Positions 33,968 through 47,641 of a stretch of 64,000 nt of DNA are shown here, piece by piece. The translations under genes were made by a program, and so were the position numbers. The notes beneath the pieces were generated by a model, which worked only from the letters and a program-made list of their open reading frames with translations, did no database searches and was not told the origin of the DNA. Within the stretch, counting starts at the first letter, position 1; every line of letters starts with the position of its first letter. Source of the DNA: Paenalkalicoccus suaedae (GTDB taxonomy: Bacteria; Bacillota; Bacilli; Bacillales; Salisediminibacteriaceae); the NCBI RefSeq assembly GCF_006965545.2, contig NZ_CP041372.2, positions 3,472,001 through 3,536,000 on the forward strand. Direction: 5' to 3'.

Positions 33968-34252
33968 CTAATTAGGTTGTAATGGGCGCTTTTTTGACTG
34001 GACGTTCCGATTCCTGTACTTCACTTTCGTCGCTTCTCCCCCTCTAAGATGTCGAATCGCTTTATGGTAGTCGAGAATACTTTTCACCTCGTTATACAGC
34101 TCCGGATGTACTTCAGGAAGCCGCTCTGTTAAATCTTTATGCACCGTACTTTTTGATACCCCAAACTCTTTTGCTATCGTTCTGACCGTCTTTTTTGTTG
34201 CTACGATGTACCTTCCAATCTTGATCGTTCGCTCTTTGATGTAGTCATGCAC
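33968..34252 (-). CDS. spoIIID: sporulation transcriptional regulator SpoIIID
   Basis: This is a 94-residue mother-cell DNA-binding protein. The helix-turn-helix KTVRTIAKEFGVSKSTVHKD is followed by the conserved RLPEVHPELYNEVKSILDYHKAIRHLRGG. It modulates sigma-E genes and helps switch to sigma-K. The tail (RNRNVQSKKRPLQPN) is basic and may add DNA contact. It is a single-gene unit upstream of mbl with a sigma-E-like promoter. Confidence 0.96.
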   Translation of the reverse strand: MHDYIKERTIKIGRYIVATKKTVRTIAKEFGVSKSTVHKDLTERLPEVHPELYNEVKSILDYHKAIRHLRGGEATKVKYRNRNVQSKKRPLQPN

Positions 34253-34314
34253 ATCCTTCGCCTCCTAATGTCGGCGCGCCATTAGCGCACACTCTCGTGA
34301 TGTCGGTCTGATAC

Positions 34315-34343
34315 ATCGTATGAGAAAAGGAGGGAAGATAGAC
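34315..34343 (-). promoter_or_regulatory. sigma-E-like promoter of spoIIID
   Basis: On the minus strand GTCTATCTT, 12 bases, then CATACGAT resemble the sigma-E -35 and -10 (CATACAnT) boxes. They lie about 65 bp before the spoIIID start, whose B. subtilis homologue is sigma-E dependent. Confidence 0.45.
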
Positions 34344-34420
34344 CGAGTGTTTAGAGGACAAGTGGAGGTAGCTTCGGCGCAAGTTGAATTGCAGAACTTT
34401 TTTTGCTAAGCATGTAAAAG

Positions 34421-34487
34421 CGTACGCGATTTTGTCCCTGCGTACGCTTTTTCCGTTCTACGTACGCAATCTCTCTTCTGCGTACGC
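34421..34487. repeat. 20-bp phased word array, family I (CGTACGC)
   Basis: CGTACGC begins at 34421, 34441, 34461 and 34481, exactly 20 bp apart, with unrelated pyrimidine-rich filler. The core word is itself palindromic (GCGTACGC). It lies about 80 bp beyond the terminator-like B element after spoIIQ. Confidence 0.85.
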
Positions 34488-34565
34488 GACACTCCTTACC
34501 TTAAAATTGCTAAGAGCCTTCTCACAAAAATCAAGAGTACCCTCATCATAACCACTGCACCCAAA

Positions 34566-34619
34566 CGAAAAAAGCTCTCGAAGCTGGCAGATCCGGAGAC
34601 CTGACAGCTCTGAGAGCTG
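34566..34619 (-). terminator. mini-B element acting as the spoIIQ terminator
   Basis: It is an internally deleted B palindrome. On the minus strand GCTCTC...GAGAGC and AGCTGTCAG...CTGCCAGCT pair around a short tip, followed by TTTTTTC. It shows that a B element can form a complete rho-independent terminator. Confidence 0.75.
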
Positions 34620-34676
34620 CACGTAATCTTTATACTAGTTGGTTCTTAATTAACATAACGCGTGGTACTCACACCC

Positions 34677-35426
34677 TTACGGCGTAGGCTCTGATTCCGC
34701 CTCACTAGCTTCCCCTTCAGGAGCTGATGGCAACGACGTAATTGGCTGATCAATCGCATCCATCGGATTTAACGGAATACCATCTTTACGGATCTCAAAG
34801 TGCGCATGCACGCCCGCTTCCTCATTATATCTGTTGCGTCCAGCTTGACCGATTACGTCACCCTGCTCTACCTCATCACCCTCAGCAACTGTTACATCAC
34901 TTAGACTCTGATAAATAGAGACAACACCGTCTTTATGCTCGATGTGAACAACTTGTCCAAACAGCGGGTCCTCATTTGCTTTTACGACACGGCCACTCAT
35001 GGAAGCTGCTACATCAAATGTTTCACCCTCAGAAGAAGCAAGATCAATACCTTTGTTCTGATAGTAGTAATTATTGTAGTGGACGAACGCCTTTTCTAAC
35101 GTCTCTTCATCAGCATCAAACTCATGGAACGTTCCTACAACATCAACGTTTTGCGCTGGCAGTGCGAATGTCTCTGGCTCTTCGTGACTTGTTACAGGGA
35201 CAGCATCCTCAAGCTCATTGTTATCCTCATACGCTGCATCATCCATGTTTACCTCTGCCTCTGGAGGCGCCTCGCTAGCTTGCTCGTTATTTAGCGATGT
35301 CATCCCCATATAGGCTGTCAGTGCAATGGCCGATACTGTCAAATAGAGAGCCGGCATTGCCCAACGCTGCTTCATTACCCGACTGATTTTTGTTTTAAAT
35401 GAATTCGATTCTTGATTTGATTTCAT
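34677..35426 (-). CDS. spoIIQ: stage II sporulation protein SpoIIQ
   Basis: This is a 249-residue forespore protein with an N-terminal membrane anchor (about 26-45) and an outer LytM/M23 domain (about 115-230). It forms the channel complex with mother-cell SpoIIIAH and is needed for engulfment and sigma-G activity. In the first metal motif (HxGxD in active enzymes) the His is replaced (QNKGID), while the later HAH motif is kept. Like B. subtilis SpoIIQ, it is therefore probably not an active peptidase. The acidic tail after residue 230 is variable. Confidence 0.94.
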   Translation of the reverse strand: MKSNQESNSFKTKISRVMKQRWAMPALYLTVSAIALTAYMGMTSLNNEQASEAPPEAEVNMDDAAYEDNNELEDAVPVTSHEEPETFALPAQNVDVVGTFHEFDADEETLEKAFVHYNNYYYQNKGIDLASSEGETFDVAASMSGRVVKANEDPLFGQVVHIEHKDGVVSIYQSLSDVTVAEGDEVEQGDVIGQAGRNRYNEEAGVHAHFEIRKDGIPLNPMDAIDQPITSLPSAPEGEASEAESEPTP

Positions 35427-35487
35427 TTTTTCATCACCTCAGCAACCATTGTCGCCATTTGGTGAGAATATATACATTTATTACAAA

Positions 35488-36468
35488 TTAATTTTTAAAT
35501 TTTCCTCCATAACCATCCTCGACCACTACTCCCGAATAATAATGATGCAAAATAGTCTCATATTTTTGCCCATCAAGCGCCATCTGATTCGCCCCGTATT
35601 GACTCATCCCAACGCCGTGACCCCAGCCACGAGTCGTGATCGTGACCCCAGTCGCACTCTCTACCCACTCAAACGCGCTCGAATCGAGCCCAAGCTTCTC
35701 ACGTACCTCACGCCCAGTCAGCGTCTTGCCTCCGATCTCAAACTCTGCAACAGCACCACCCTCCGTGAGCGCACTGATACGCCCACCGACAGATACCCCA
35801 AGCCCACTTGCTACCTCTTCGTGAGAAACCTCATAAACCTTCTCATATTTCGGCGACGACGAATCCCAGTCGCTCGTTACACTTCTCAAGTACGGCAACG
35901 CGCCTCCCCAATAGTCCTCTGCATTTTCCGTTTTCCCGCTACTTGTCGAGAAAAACGTCGCAACTATGGGCTCACCTTCGTACGTTAAGACTTCTCCCTG
36001 AGTCGCAATTACGGCATGTTGGATCTTCGTATAATACGTATCATACTCATTGCCCCAGGTCTCGCGAAGCTGCGCTTCGTCTTTAAAGACTTGGTGCGCT
36101 GTTGTATCCGTCACATCTTGTCCATCTAATAATTGCCTTAGGAAATACGTTCGTGCTGCAACAGCCTGCGCTTTTAACGCTTCTTCCTCATAAGAAGCCG
36201 GCATTTCTGCTGCTACAACGCCAATAATATACTCTTCAAAAGCTAGTTCCTCTGATTCATTCGTTTCTGATCGTGTAATAGATACAGTCGGTTCTTGCAC
36301 GTCATCCGCTTTATGTACTGCTTTCATTACAGCTTGTCCATTTGGTTCAGACGCAACGTTGTCTGTGTGTAGCACTGTCACGAGAAGCGCAGGAAGCAAC
36401 AGAATAAGAATCAGCCCTACAAATAGCGTAAGTAAATACTTTTTAATATGTTTGTTTTGTTTTTTCAT
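35488..36468 (-). CDS. spoIID: stage II sporulation protein SpoIID
   Basis: This is a 326-residue membrane-anchored lytic transglycosylase. One N-terminal membrane segment (about 11-31) precedes the SpoIID domain with LAFEEYIIGVVAAEMPASYE, EALKAQAVAARTYFLR and the C-terminal GWGHGVGMSQYGANQMA. The conserved Glu in AAEMPAS is the expected catalytic residue. It works with SpoIIM and SpoIIP to thin septal peptidoglycan during engulfment. It follows murA in gene order, as in Bacillus. Confidence 0.95.
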   Translation of the reverse strand: MKKQNKHIKKYLLTLFVGLILILLLPALLVTVLHTDNVASEPNGQAVMKAVHKADDVQEPTVSITRSETNESEELAFEEYIIGVVAAEMPASYEEEALKAQAVAARTYFLRQLLDGQDVTDTTAHQVFKDEAQLRETWGNEYDTYYTKIQHAVIATQGEVLTYEGEPIVATFFSTSSGKTENAEDYWGGALPYLRSVTSDWDSSSPKYEKVYEVSHEEVASGLGVSVGGRISALTEGGAVAEFEIGGKTLTGREVREKLGLDSSAFEWVESATGVTITTRGWGHGVGMSQYGANQMALDGQKYETILHHYYSGVVVEDGYGGKFKN

Positions 36469-36599
36469 ATAGCACCTCCCTTTGTCTCCATCCTATGCAA
36501 GGAATGGACGAACTATACAAAGGGAAATCGGGAAATAGAGACGGGAACACTCATTCTTTCCCGGGAAATAATCCAGATTAATAAAGTGCCAACTAGTTT

Positions 36600-36850
36600 A
36601 GTTCAAGTGCCTCAGCTCTTCGAGCTATGTTGATTAAGGGCTAACTCGTTTTGTTCAGTCTTATTAGATCATAAGGTAAGAAGAGTCAGCTCTCCGAACG
36701 CCCTACGACATTAGCAGGGTCTGAATCTGAGCCTACTCGTCGGCAGAGGTCGACTACCATCTCCCTCTAAACGCCTTCCTGCGAGGTCTCATCTCCAGCC
36801 TTATCCTGCTAATTGTCTCCGAGCACTCTCCGAGTCTGCCTCCTTTTTAG
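36600..36850. repeat. palindromic element B, copy 7 (R orientation)
   Basis: It reads CGCCCTACGACATTAGCAGG...CCTGCTAATTGTCTCCGAGC, with arms TAGCAGG/CCTGCTA pairing. The changed arm bases compensate between the two sides. It forms an inverted pair with the copy at 37063. The gap between them (36850-37060) is AT-rich without a gene. Confidence 0.8.
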
Positions 36851-37062
36851 CTTCTTTAGGACAAAGTTTAGACCAAAATAAAAGCAAAACCTCAGTGAAG
36901 AGAAAATTATAGTGCATTTTCAAACACTGATCTCCATACATATACGAAATGAATTCAGCTACTTCTTTTTAAAAAATAAAATATATTCAGTGCAACTTTA
37001 AGTAAATTAGCTCTTTTTTGAAACGTCTATCTCTATTTTGTTAAGCACTTTTAAAACAAACA

Positions 37063-37236
37063 GAGAGCTGGCAGACCCGGAGAACATTCGGAGACAATCC
37101 ATAGGGGTATGAGGTTTTTGAGATCCCACAGGAAGCGTTTAGGAGGAGACGAAAGTCGACTCCTGCTGACGAGGAAGCTCAAAGACCGGCCCTATGGATG
37201 TCGTAGAGTGTTCGCAGGGCTGACAGCTCGGAGAGC
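37063..37236. repeat. palindromic element B, copy 8 (F orientation)
   Basis: It is a full copy from AGAGAGCTGGCAGACCCGG to GGGCTGACAGCTCGGAGAGC, nearly identical to the copy at 16466. It lies about 75 bp beyond the murA terminator. Confidence 0.85.
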
Positions 37237-37311
37237 AGATTTAAACTACATTGCACCTAAGCAATTTAGCTCAGAGAGCTAAGGCACTTGAACTTAAACT
37301 AGTTTCCATAA

Positions 37312-37343
37312 TAAAAGGTGCACCGACATTATGTCGATGCACC
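37312..37343 (-). terminator. terminator of murA
   Basis: On the minus strand GGTGCATCGACA pairs with TGTCGGTGCACC and is followed by TTTTATT. Confidence 0.9.
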
Positions 37344-37362
37344 GTACGTTCGTATAGGAATA

Positions 37363-38673
37363 TTATGATACCGCGTTTGACTCTACTTTCTCTTCAGTCT
37401 GAACAACTGCATCATCATTTACTCGCTCAATATCAGCACCAAGTGCCGCTAGCTTTTCTGTGAAGTTCACATAGCCACGATCAATGTGCTTCAATTCAGT
37501 AACACGCGTGTAACCATCTGCAACTAGTCCAGTTAATACAAGCGCTGCTCCAGCACGTAGGTCTGTAGAAGATACCTCTGCACCTTGTAGCTTAACAGGA
37601 CCATTAACGATGGATGTACGACCCTCAATTTTGATATTCGCGTTCATGCGACGGAACTCTTCAACGTGCATAAAACGATTTTCAAAAACAGTCTCAGTCA
37701 CTACGCTCGTACCTTCAGCCATGTTCATCATAGCCATCATTTGTGCTTGCATATCAGTTGGGAAACCTGGGTGTGGCATTGTCTTAATATCAACTGCTTT
37801 TAATTTCTCAGGACCAATAACGCGTAGTCCATTTTCGATTTCTTGAATTTCCACGCCCATTTCAATCATTTTAGCAATAACAGGACGTAGGTGTTCTGGA
37901 AGTACATTATCAATGCGAACGTCGCCACCAGTGATAGCTGCTGCTACCATAAAAGTACCCGCTTCAATACGGTCTGGAATGATAACGTGATCCGCCCCGT
38001 GAAGCTCTTCTACTCCATCGATGCGAATAGTGCCTGTACCAGCACCACGTACTTTACCACCCATTGCGTTGATGTAATTAGCTAAACATACGATTTCTGG
38101 CTCTTCAGCGGCATTCTCTAAAATTGTTGTTCCTTCTGCCATAGAAGCTGCCATGATAATATTTTCTGTCGCGCCAACGCTTGGGAAATCAAGATAAATC
38201 TTTGTTCCCTGAAGACGTCCATTCACTTTTGCTTCAATAAAGCCGTTGCCAATCTCAACATCTGCTCCCATTGCTTCAAAGCCTTTTAAATGCTGATCAA
38301 TAGGACGTGATCCAATTGCACATCCTCCAGGAAGTGCGATTCGTGCATGTCCTGTGCGTGCTAGAAGTGGTCCCATTACTAGGAATGATGCACGCATTTT
38401 ACGTACATATTCGAATGGAGCCTCTACTGCAAGCGTGTCCTCTGCATTTACTTGTATATGATTTGTACCGTCGTAGCTTACTTCTGCGTTTAAGTTACGA
38501 AGCACTTCATTGATTGTGAATACATCTGCTAATGCAGGTACATCATAGATATTACTTGTTCCCTTGCTAGCTAAAATAGATGCGGCAATAACAGGCAATA
38601 CAGCATTTTTTGCGCCTTCAATGCGCACCTCACCCTGTAATCGCTTGCCACCGCGTACGATAATTTTTTCCAA
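37363..38673 (-). CDS. murA: UDP-N-acetylglucosamine 1-carboxyvinyltransferase
   Basis: This 436-residue enzyme transfers enolpyruvate from PEP to UDP-GlcNAc, the first committed step of peptidoglycan synthesis. The EPSP-synthase-like fold has [14 protein letters not shown] near the N-terminus and the catalytic Cys in [16 protein letters not shown], the fosfomycin target. The start is taken as TTG directly after GGAGGGG, giving LEKIIVRGG and the same length as B. subtilis MurAA (436). An in-frame TTG seven codons upstream overlaps the ribosome site. Confidence 0.96.
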   Translation of the reverse strand: MEKIIVRGGKRLQGEVRIEGAKNAVLPVIAASILASKGTSNIYDVPALADVFTINEVLRNLNAEVSYDGTNHIQVNAEDTLAVEAPFEYVRKMRASFLVMGPLLARTGHARIALPGGCAIGSRPIDQHLKGFEAMGADVEIGNGFIEAKVNGRLQGTKIYLDFPSVGATENIIMAASMAEGTTILENAAEEPEIVCLANYINAMGGKVRGAGTGTIRIDGVEELHGADHVIIPDRIEAGTFMVAAAITGGDVRIDNVLPEHLRPVIAKMIEMGVEIQEIENGLRVIGPEKLKAVDIKTMPHPGFPTDMQAQMMAMMNMAEGTSVVTETVFENRFMHVEEFRRMNANIKIEGRTSIVNGPVKLQGAEVSSTDLRAGAALVLTGLVADGYTRVTELKHIDRGYVNFTEKLAALGADIERVNDDAVVQTEEKVESNAVS

Positions 38674-38954
38674 TATATTCCCCTCCGCGTCCAATTTCTT
38701 ATGTTATTCGTATTCCGTCATTATCTTTCCCGTGCTAGGCTAATGTCTGCGTTGTAGTAGGCATCCATATATTCATTTATTTGGTATCAATAGTTAGTCC
38801 ATTTTTCGCGCGCCGCGGGTGCATAAAATGACATAGAACGGCCATGTTGCCATTCTAAAAACCAAAATCAAATTCCGTCAGCTCAACATTTCTTTAACAA
38901 CATTTTGCCCTTATACCAATCATTCATGTATGGAATTATCGGCTAAGTGCTGCG

Positions 38955-39188
38955 TTAAAACAAATCACTAATCATAGTCGACCAGTTTAAATAGTTAAGT
39001 AAGAAACTCGTGACGAGATGGCTTAAGGCGATGGTAAAGATAATCATCAGACCTTTCGCTTTTATACCGTCGGGATCCTTCACAAATAAATCAAAGCGAA
39101 ATGATTGCACGCACCACCAAACTACAGTGACGACCATCAAGCTGATCAATATGTTAAATAAAGATTGCTGTCCGATCGAGTCAATCAC
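38955..39188 (-). CDS. ywzB: DUF1146 family membrane protein YwzB
   Basis: This is a 77-residue protein with two membrane segments (about 10-27 and 47-65) separated by the conserved QSFRFDLFVKDPDG loop. It matches the YwzB/DUF1146 family and lies between the atp operon and murA, as in Bacillus. The start is GTG after GGAGGG. Function is unknown. Confidence 0.88.
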   Translation of the reverse strand: MIDSIGQQSLFNILISLMVVTVVWWCVQSFRFDLFVKDPDGIKAKGLMIIFTIALSHLVTSFLLNYLNWSTMISDLF

Positions 39189-39391
39189 AACGTCGTCCCT
39201 CCGTTATCCCTTTACGTTTCTTCTTTTACGAACTATGTCCTCTTTTGCCGAAACATGTGCTTGGGCACAATTGGACACATTGTTAATCTTAGCCGAAACT
39301 ACTGCGCTTGGCTAGGTTTTTTCCCCTCGAAAAGAGCGGAAATTTGTAGTGCTTTTGATTCATTTTTCCCAAATTGCTTGTTCATTTGTAG

Positions 39392-39405
39392 TGGAAGCGC
39401 TTTCC
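39392..39405. promoter_or_regulatory. cre-like palindrome
   Basis: TGGAAGCGCTTTCC matches the CcpA site consensus TGWAANCGNTNWCA at all but two positions. It lies about 200 bp upstream of ywzB and about 290 bp upstream of the possible small gene at 39698. Confidence 0.35.
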
Positions 39406-39697
39406 TTGCGCACACATATTCGTAGTGTGCTGTTTAATTAAAACCTGCACGCTGTTATAGTCGATATTTTTCTATATAAGTTACGGCAATTTTAATTATT
39501 TTCTTAGCTGTATTAGTTAGTATTATTATATGAGCAATGGACTCAATGGTGTTCTATTTCACTTTTTACCTGAATTTTAAACCACGAATATGTCAAATCT
39601 ACCTATTTTCTCATAAAGGTAAAGCTTGCATTACACTGTTCGTCGTTCACTGACAGATTATGTCTGTTTATGTGGAAACATTTGTGGAGGTTCGGCG

Positions 39698-39910
39698 ATG
39701 TGTTTTTATTGGAAAATATCGTCGAAGTTTGGGGGATGGGGTGCTTATTTAGTTATGGCCTTTGTTTATTTGTTTTTTGTGAATGGTTATCTGATTATGC
39801 CCTTCGATCATTCGTCCCTGCTTCTAACTGAGCCGAGATCACAGTATGACGGAAAGCAAAACCCGATCTATTGCTCAACTGCCACTGTATCAAAATCTCT
39901 TTTGTGGTAG
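39698..39910 (+). CDS. possible small membrane protein
   Basis: This 70-codon frame starts MCFYWKISSKFGGWGAYLVM with one hydrophobic segment (about 15-33). GTGGAGG stands seven bases before the ATG. The C-terminal half is hydrophilic and low in information. It lies alone on the plus strand in an otherwise empty gap of about 750 bp (39189-39965), so it is either a real small gene or a chance frame. No family is recognised. Confidence 0.35.
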   Translation: MCFYWKISSKFGGWGAYLVMAFVYLFFVNGYLIMPFDHSSLLLTEPRSQYDGKQNPIYCSTATVSKSLLW

Positions 39911-39965
39911 TAGCACATAGCAACTTTAGATTTAGAAGCTGGGTCTTTATTTCGATTCCGATCTT

Positions 39966-40142
39966 GTGATAACTGGTCGCATTCTTGTGATTACTAAACT
40001 GTATTTTGCGATAACTAATCTCGGTTTCGTGATAACTGACCCCCATTCTGTGATAACTCCTCCACATTCTGTGATAACTACACCATATAATGTGATAACT
40101 CTCATCAGTTTCGTGATAACTGCACCGCATTCTGTGATAACT
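39966..40142. repeat. exact 21-bp phased word array, family F (GTGATAACT)
   Basis: Nine units start at 39966, 39987, 40008, 40029, 40050, 40071, 40092, 40113 and 40134, with no deviation from 21 bp. GTGATAACT or a close variant is conserved, with CATTCT or GTTTC often before it. The array begins about 20 bp beyond the terminator of the atp operon. Confidence 0.92.
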
Positions 40143-40162
40143 CCCACCAACACGCTCCACAC

Positions 40163-40193
40163 AAAAAGGCCCGCGCATAAGCGCGAGCCTTCT
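40163..40193 (-). terminator. terminator of the atp operon
   Basis: On the minus strand AAGGCTCGCGC pairs with GCGCGGGCCTT around TTAT and is followed by TTT. Confidence 0.88.
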
Positions 40194-40212
40194 CTGTATG
40201 AACAATATTGAT

Positions 40213-40626
40213 TTAACGGTTGCCTTCTCCTGTTGATACGTCGAGGCGGTTGACCGCACGCTTTAGAGCGAGCTCTGCGCGTTTGAAATCGAAATTGTCT
40301 TGTTTAGCTTCTTTTAGGCGTTTCTCGGCGCGTTCTTTCGCTGCGCGAGCACGATTTACGTCAATATCCGACGGTAGTTCAGCAGACTCTGCTAGAATGT
40401 TTACCTCATCTGGGCGTACTTCCATGAAGCCACCGCTAATTGCAATAAGGTGAATCTCTGAATCCTTTTTGATTCGAACCGAACCGATTGCGAGAAGCGC
40501 AACGAGTGGTAAGTGATTTGGAAGTATTCCAAGCTCACCAGTAACCGTACGTACGCTTACCATCTCGACTTGGCCGCTGAATACGCTGCCGTCTGGAGTG
40601 ACGACGTTTGCTTGCATCGTCTTCAC
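40213..40626 (-). CDS. atpC: F-type ATP synthase subunit epsilon
   Basis: This 137-residue central-stalk subunit links rotation to the catalytic head and inhibits ATP hydrolysis. The N-terminal beta-sandwich ([35 protein letters not shown]) and C-terminal helical hairpin ([19 protein letters not shown]) are present. The start is GTG seven bases after AAGGAGG; an ATG three codons later is farther from the ribosome site. Confidence 0.95.
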   Translation of the reverse strand: MKTMQANVVTPDGSVFSGQVEMVSVRTVTGELGILPNHLPLVALLAIGSVRIKKDSEIHLIAISGGFMEVRPDEVNILAESAELPSDIDVNRARAAKERAEKRLKEAKQDNFDFKRAELALKRAVNRLDVSTGEGNR

Positions 40627-40696
40627 CGTTCATCCTCCTTCGTCGAAAGGACACTTCCTTAAGAGAGAAAACACTCTCTGTAAGGAAAATCACTTT

Positions 40697-43052
<2,356 letters not shown>

Positions 43053-43112
43053 TCACCACCTTATACGTCCGAGGTGTCCCATTGGACACCTCGTTCGTTT
43101 ATGCTCTGCTCC

Positions 43113-45174
<2,062 letters not shown>

Positions 45175-45178
<4 letters not shown>

Positions 45179-45672
45179 AGGTTTCCGCCTACTTCTTTAA
45201 GCGTTTCCTGGATGAGTCGCTCTTGCTCCTTCTCATCTAGCTCCTTCTCAATAACCTTCGATGCGATAAGAACAGATAGTGTCGAAACTTGCTCACGAAG
45301 CGCGGAGATCGCTTGCTCCTTTTCCGTGTTAATTTCTTTCACTGCATTATCTTTCATTCGCTCTGCTTCAAGACGTGCATTTTTGATAACATCTTGCGCT
45401 TGCTGATCGCTCATCTTCTTCGCATTTTCCACGATTTCTTTCGCTTCCATACGAGCCGCTTGAATAGCTTCGCGCTGCTCCTCTAAGTATTTCTCAGATT
45501 CTTCGCGATTCTTTTCAGCGGAAGCGATTTGATCAGCAACGTGTTTTTCGCGCGTTTCCATCATATTCATGACAGGTCCAAACGCAAACTTTTTAAGTAA
45601 TAGTAGAAGTACACCGAACGCAACTAGTTGGTACAGCGCATTCCACCATGCAATTTCAGTTATATCAAACAA
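45175..45672 (-). CDS. atpF: F-type ATP synthase subunit b
   Basis: This 165-residue protein has one N-terminal membrane helix (about 10-28) and a long charged coiled coil that forms the peripheral stalk. The start is TTG (TTGTTTGATATA) eight bases after AAGGAGG; no ATG fits. Confidence 0.95.
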
Positions 45673-45771
45673 CGTTGTCGCCTCCTTTTCACTCCATCAT
45701 CGATACAAAAGGAATGGCGAAGAGTGTAAAAGTACGTTCTCCGCCATGTGCCTGTAGGCGTCTATCGCCTA

Positions 45772-45993
45772 TTAAATGTTACCTAATAATAAGAACGCAA
45801 TTACGATTGCGAAGATAGGTAGTGCCTCTACTAACGGTACACCGATGAACATGATTGTTTGTAGTGGACCGCGCATTTCTGGCTGACGAGTTACTCCCTG
45901 AAGTGTGTTAGCAACAACGATTGCTACCCCGAATGCTCCTGCGATCGCTGCTAAACCTGCTACAATACCTACTGCAATAGCTACTAAACCCAT
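45772..45993 (-). CDS. atpE: F-type ATP synthase subunit c, alkaliphile type
   Basis: This 73-residue proteolipid forms the rotor ring. Helix 1 has A18-x-A20-x-G22-x-A24 (IAGAFGVA), close to the AxAxAxA motif of alkaliphilic Bacillus instead of GxGxGxG. Helix 2 has the ion-binding Glu56 with Pro53 and Pro59 (GVPLVEALP), the PxxExxP pattern described for alkaliphiles. GAGGAGG precedes ATG. Confidence 0.97.
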   Translation of the reverse strand: MGLVAIAVGIVAGLAAIAGAFGVAIVVANTLQGVTRQPEMRGPLQTIMFIGVPLVEALPIFAIVIAFLLLGNI

Positions 45994-46081
45994 AATAAAA
46001 AATCCTCCTCTAAGATACTTGAAATTATTGTTTGCTTTATTAAATAATTCGCCCTAAGCTAGAGCGCTTATTTACAGAAAA

Positions 46082-46798
46082 TTAGTGCTCTTCGTTCACT
46101 TTGTGTGCCATGTAAACCATCGTCAGCATACAGAAGATGAATGCCTGAAGGGATCCGATGAAGACACTGAATGCCTGGAAGATAACAAGTGGCGCAAACG
46201 CCCCGATCATCCAGAAGATACCTGATGTACCTAGACCAACTAACATCATAAGGATAACTTCCTTCGCATAGATGTTAGCGTAAAGACGCATACCTAGCGT
46301 TAATGTGTTGGCAAAGTCCTCAATCACCTTAAACGGTGCCATAAAGAAGGCTGGTCGGAAATAATCCTTCCCGTATTCCTTAGGTCCTTTGAGCTTGATA
46401 CCGTAAATGTGTGTAAGGATAATGATAAATGCTGCTAATGAAATCGTTAATACTGGATTTGACGTTGGAGAGTTCCACCAAACATAGTGATCTCCACTAG
46501 TCGCAAGCTCGAACGGTACCCCTAGCATATTTGCCACGAAAACATACAGGATTAACGTAAGTCCTAACATAATGAAGCGTGAGCCGGTTTTCCAGTCCAT
46601 ATTTGCGCTAATAATGTTTTTAACAAATTGGACAAGATACTCAAGCGCATTTTGTGCTCCGGTCGGATACATTTGGATTTTACGTGACATGAAGAAACAC
46701 ACGAAAAATACAATTGCCATAGAGACAGTAACCATGAGCATATTAGGTACGTTAAGCGGAATACCTAGGATATCAATCATGTAATATTGTGTATCCAA
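46082..46798 (-). CDS. atpB: F-type ATP synthase subunit a, with alkaliphile-specific lysine
   Basis: This polytopic proton-channel subunit has 238 residues from the chosen TTG start. The essential Arg lies in LTLGMRLYANIYAKE. The Lys in NIYAKE (about residue 179) corresponds to Lys180 of the alkaliphile B. pseudofirmus; neutrophiles have Gly there. The TTG lies nine bases after GAGGTG; an in-frame GTG four codons upstream is part of the ribosome site. Confidence 0.96.
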   Translation of the reverse strand: MDTQYYMIDILGIPLNVPNMLMVTVSMAIVFFVCFFMSRKIQMYPTGAQNALEYLVQFVKNIISANMDWKTGSRFIMLGLTLILYVFVANMLGVPFELATSGDHYVWWNSPTSNPVLTISLAAFIIILTHIYGIKLKGPKEYGKDYFRPAFFMAPFKVIEDFANTLTLGMRLYANIYAKEVILMMLVGLGTSGIFWMIGAFAPLVIFQAFSVFIGSLQAFIFCMLTMVYMAHKVNEEH

Positions 46799-46858
46799 TC
46801 TTGTTTTCACCTCTCTCTCTGATGCATTGAAAGCCCCAACTGACAGCAGAAGCCCACG

Positions 46859-47233
46859 TTATCGTAAATGCTTAATTTGTAAAATCGGATCAATAAGAAG
46901 GATGACATACGTGACAGCAAGTCCGACAATAACGCCCGTTAAATCAAAGACATTTGGGAACTGCTGTGCAAGTACTAGTGCCACTACAACGATCATCAAT
47001 CTTCCTACGGTCCCGATTGAGAAACGATACTTGCGGTCTGCCTGCATCTGGCTAATGCGCTTCACCTGAAAATATGTAGTAATAAGATTCAGTAAACTAA
47101 AGCTCGCACCAAGGGCAACTCCGAAAAAGAATCGTGACATGGAGGTCATAACTGCGATGACGACAAGCACGGCAATAATAATCAGCGTATACGTGACATA
47201 ACGCTTTGCTATGCGTTTATAGTCATTCATCAT
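46859..47233 (-). CDS. atpI: ATP synthase subunit I (AtpI)
   Basis: This 124-residue protein with four predicted membrane segments matches the AtpI family. In other bacteria AtpI helps assemble the c-ring, and in alkaliphilic Bacillus atpI and atpZ were linked to magnesium uptake. The start overlaps the atpZ stop (ATGA). Confidence 0.9.
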   Translation of the reverse strand: MMNDYKRIAKRYVTYTLIIIAVLVVIAVMTSMSRFFFGVALGASFSLLNLITTYFQVKRISQMQADRKYRFSIGTVGRLMIVVVALVLAQQFPNVFDLTGVIVGLAVTYVILLIDPILQIKHLR

Positions 47234-47463
47234 GTAGAATCGTCCTCCAAAAACTGTTGCACCGTCTTGTAGATGCCATAAGATGTAACGACTAAGCCAA
47301 TGAGAAACCCGAGCACAAGAAACAGGCCGCTGCCGTCATAACGGCTGTCGAGCCACAAGCCAACTATAACGCCTAACAGAACTCCCCCGATTGTATACGC
47401 CGAGATTGTTGACATAAGAGCAAATGCTTTCATTGCCTTTCTGTTGCGTGGTTGTTGTGCCAT
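47230..47463 (-). CDS. atpZ: AtpZ/AtpI-family membrane protein (AtpZ)
   Basis: This is a 77-residue protein with two membrane helices (TIGGVLLGVIVGLWLD and GLFLVLGFLIGLVVTSYGIY). The pattern with Gly-rich helices fits AtpZ (AtpQ), the first gene of the atp operon in alkaliphilic Bacillus. It is translationally coupled to atpI. Confidence 0.88.
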   Translation of the reverse strand: MAQQPRNRKAMKAFALMSTISAYTIGGVLLGVIVGLWLDSRYDGSGLFLVLGFLIGLVVTSYGIYKTVQQFLEDDST

Positions 47464-47641
47464 TTGTATACGTCCTCATTTCACTTTTGCGCACCATACA
47501 ACTTATACCATGTGTTATCGTACAATAGTCGCCCATGAGTGTCAACCTCATGAAAGCGCGTCCACCCTACGCTCACAAAGCATATACCGTTTTCATTTCT
47601 CCTATGTAAAAATGTGAGAAAATCCTGTGTGCACGCTTTCT

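Noticed and set aside
35449..35988. 179-codon plus-strand frame opposite spoIID
   Set aside because: Antisense shadow; spoIID motifs on the minus strand are unambiguous.
38696..38954. A small gene between murA and ywzB (position of ywmB in B. subtilis)
   Set aside because: No open frame with a ribosome site exists there; the ywmB gene appears to be absent.
39966..40142. CRISPR array
   Set aside because: The repeat word is only about 9 bp, the unit is 21 bp and the filler is not spacer-like; no cas genes are present.
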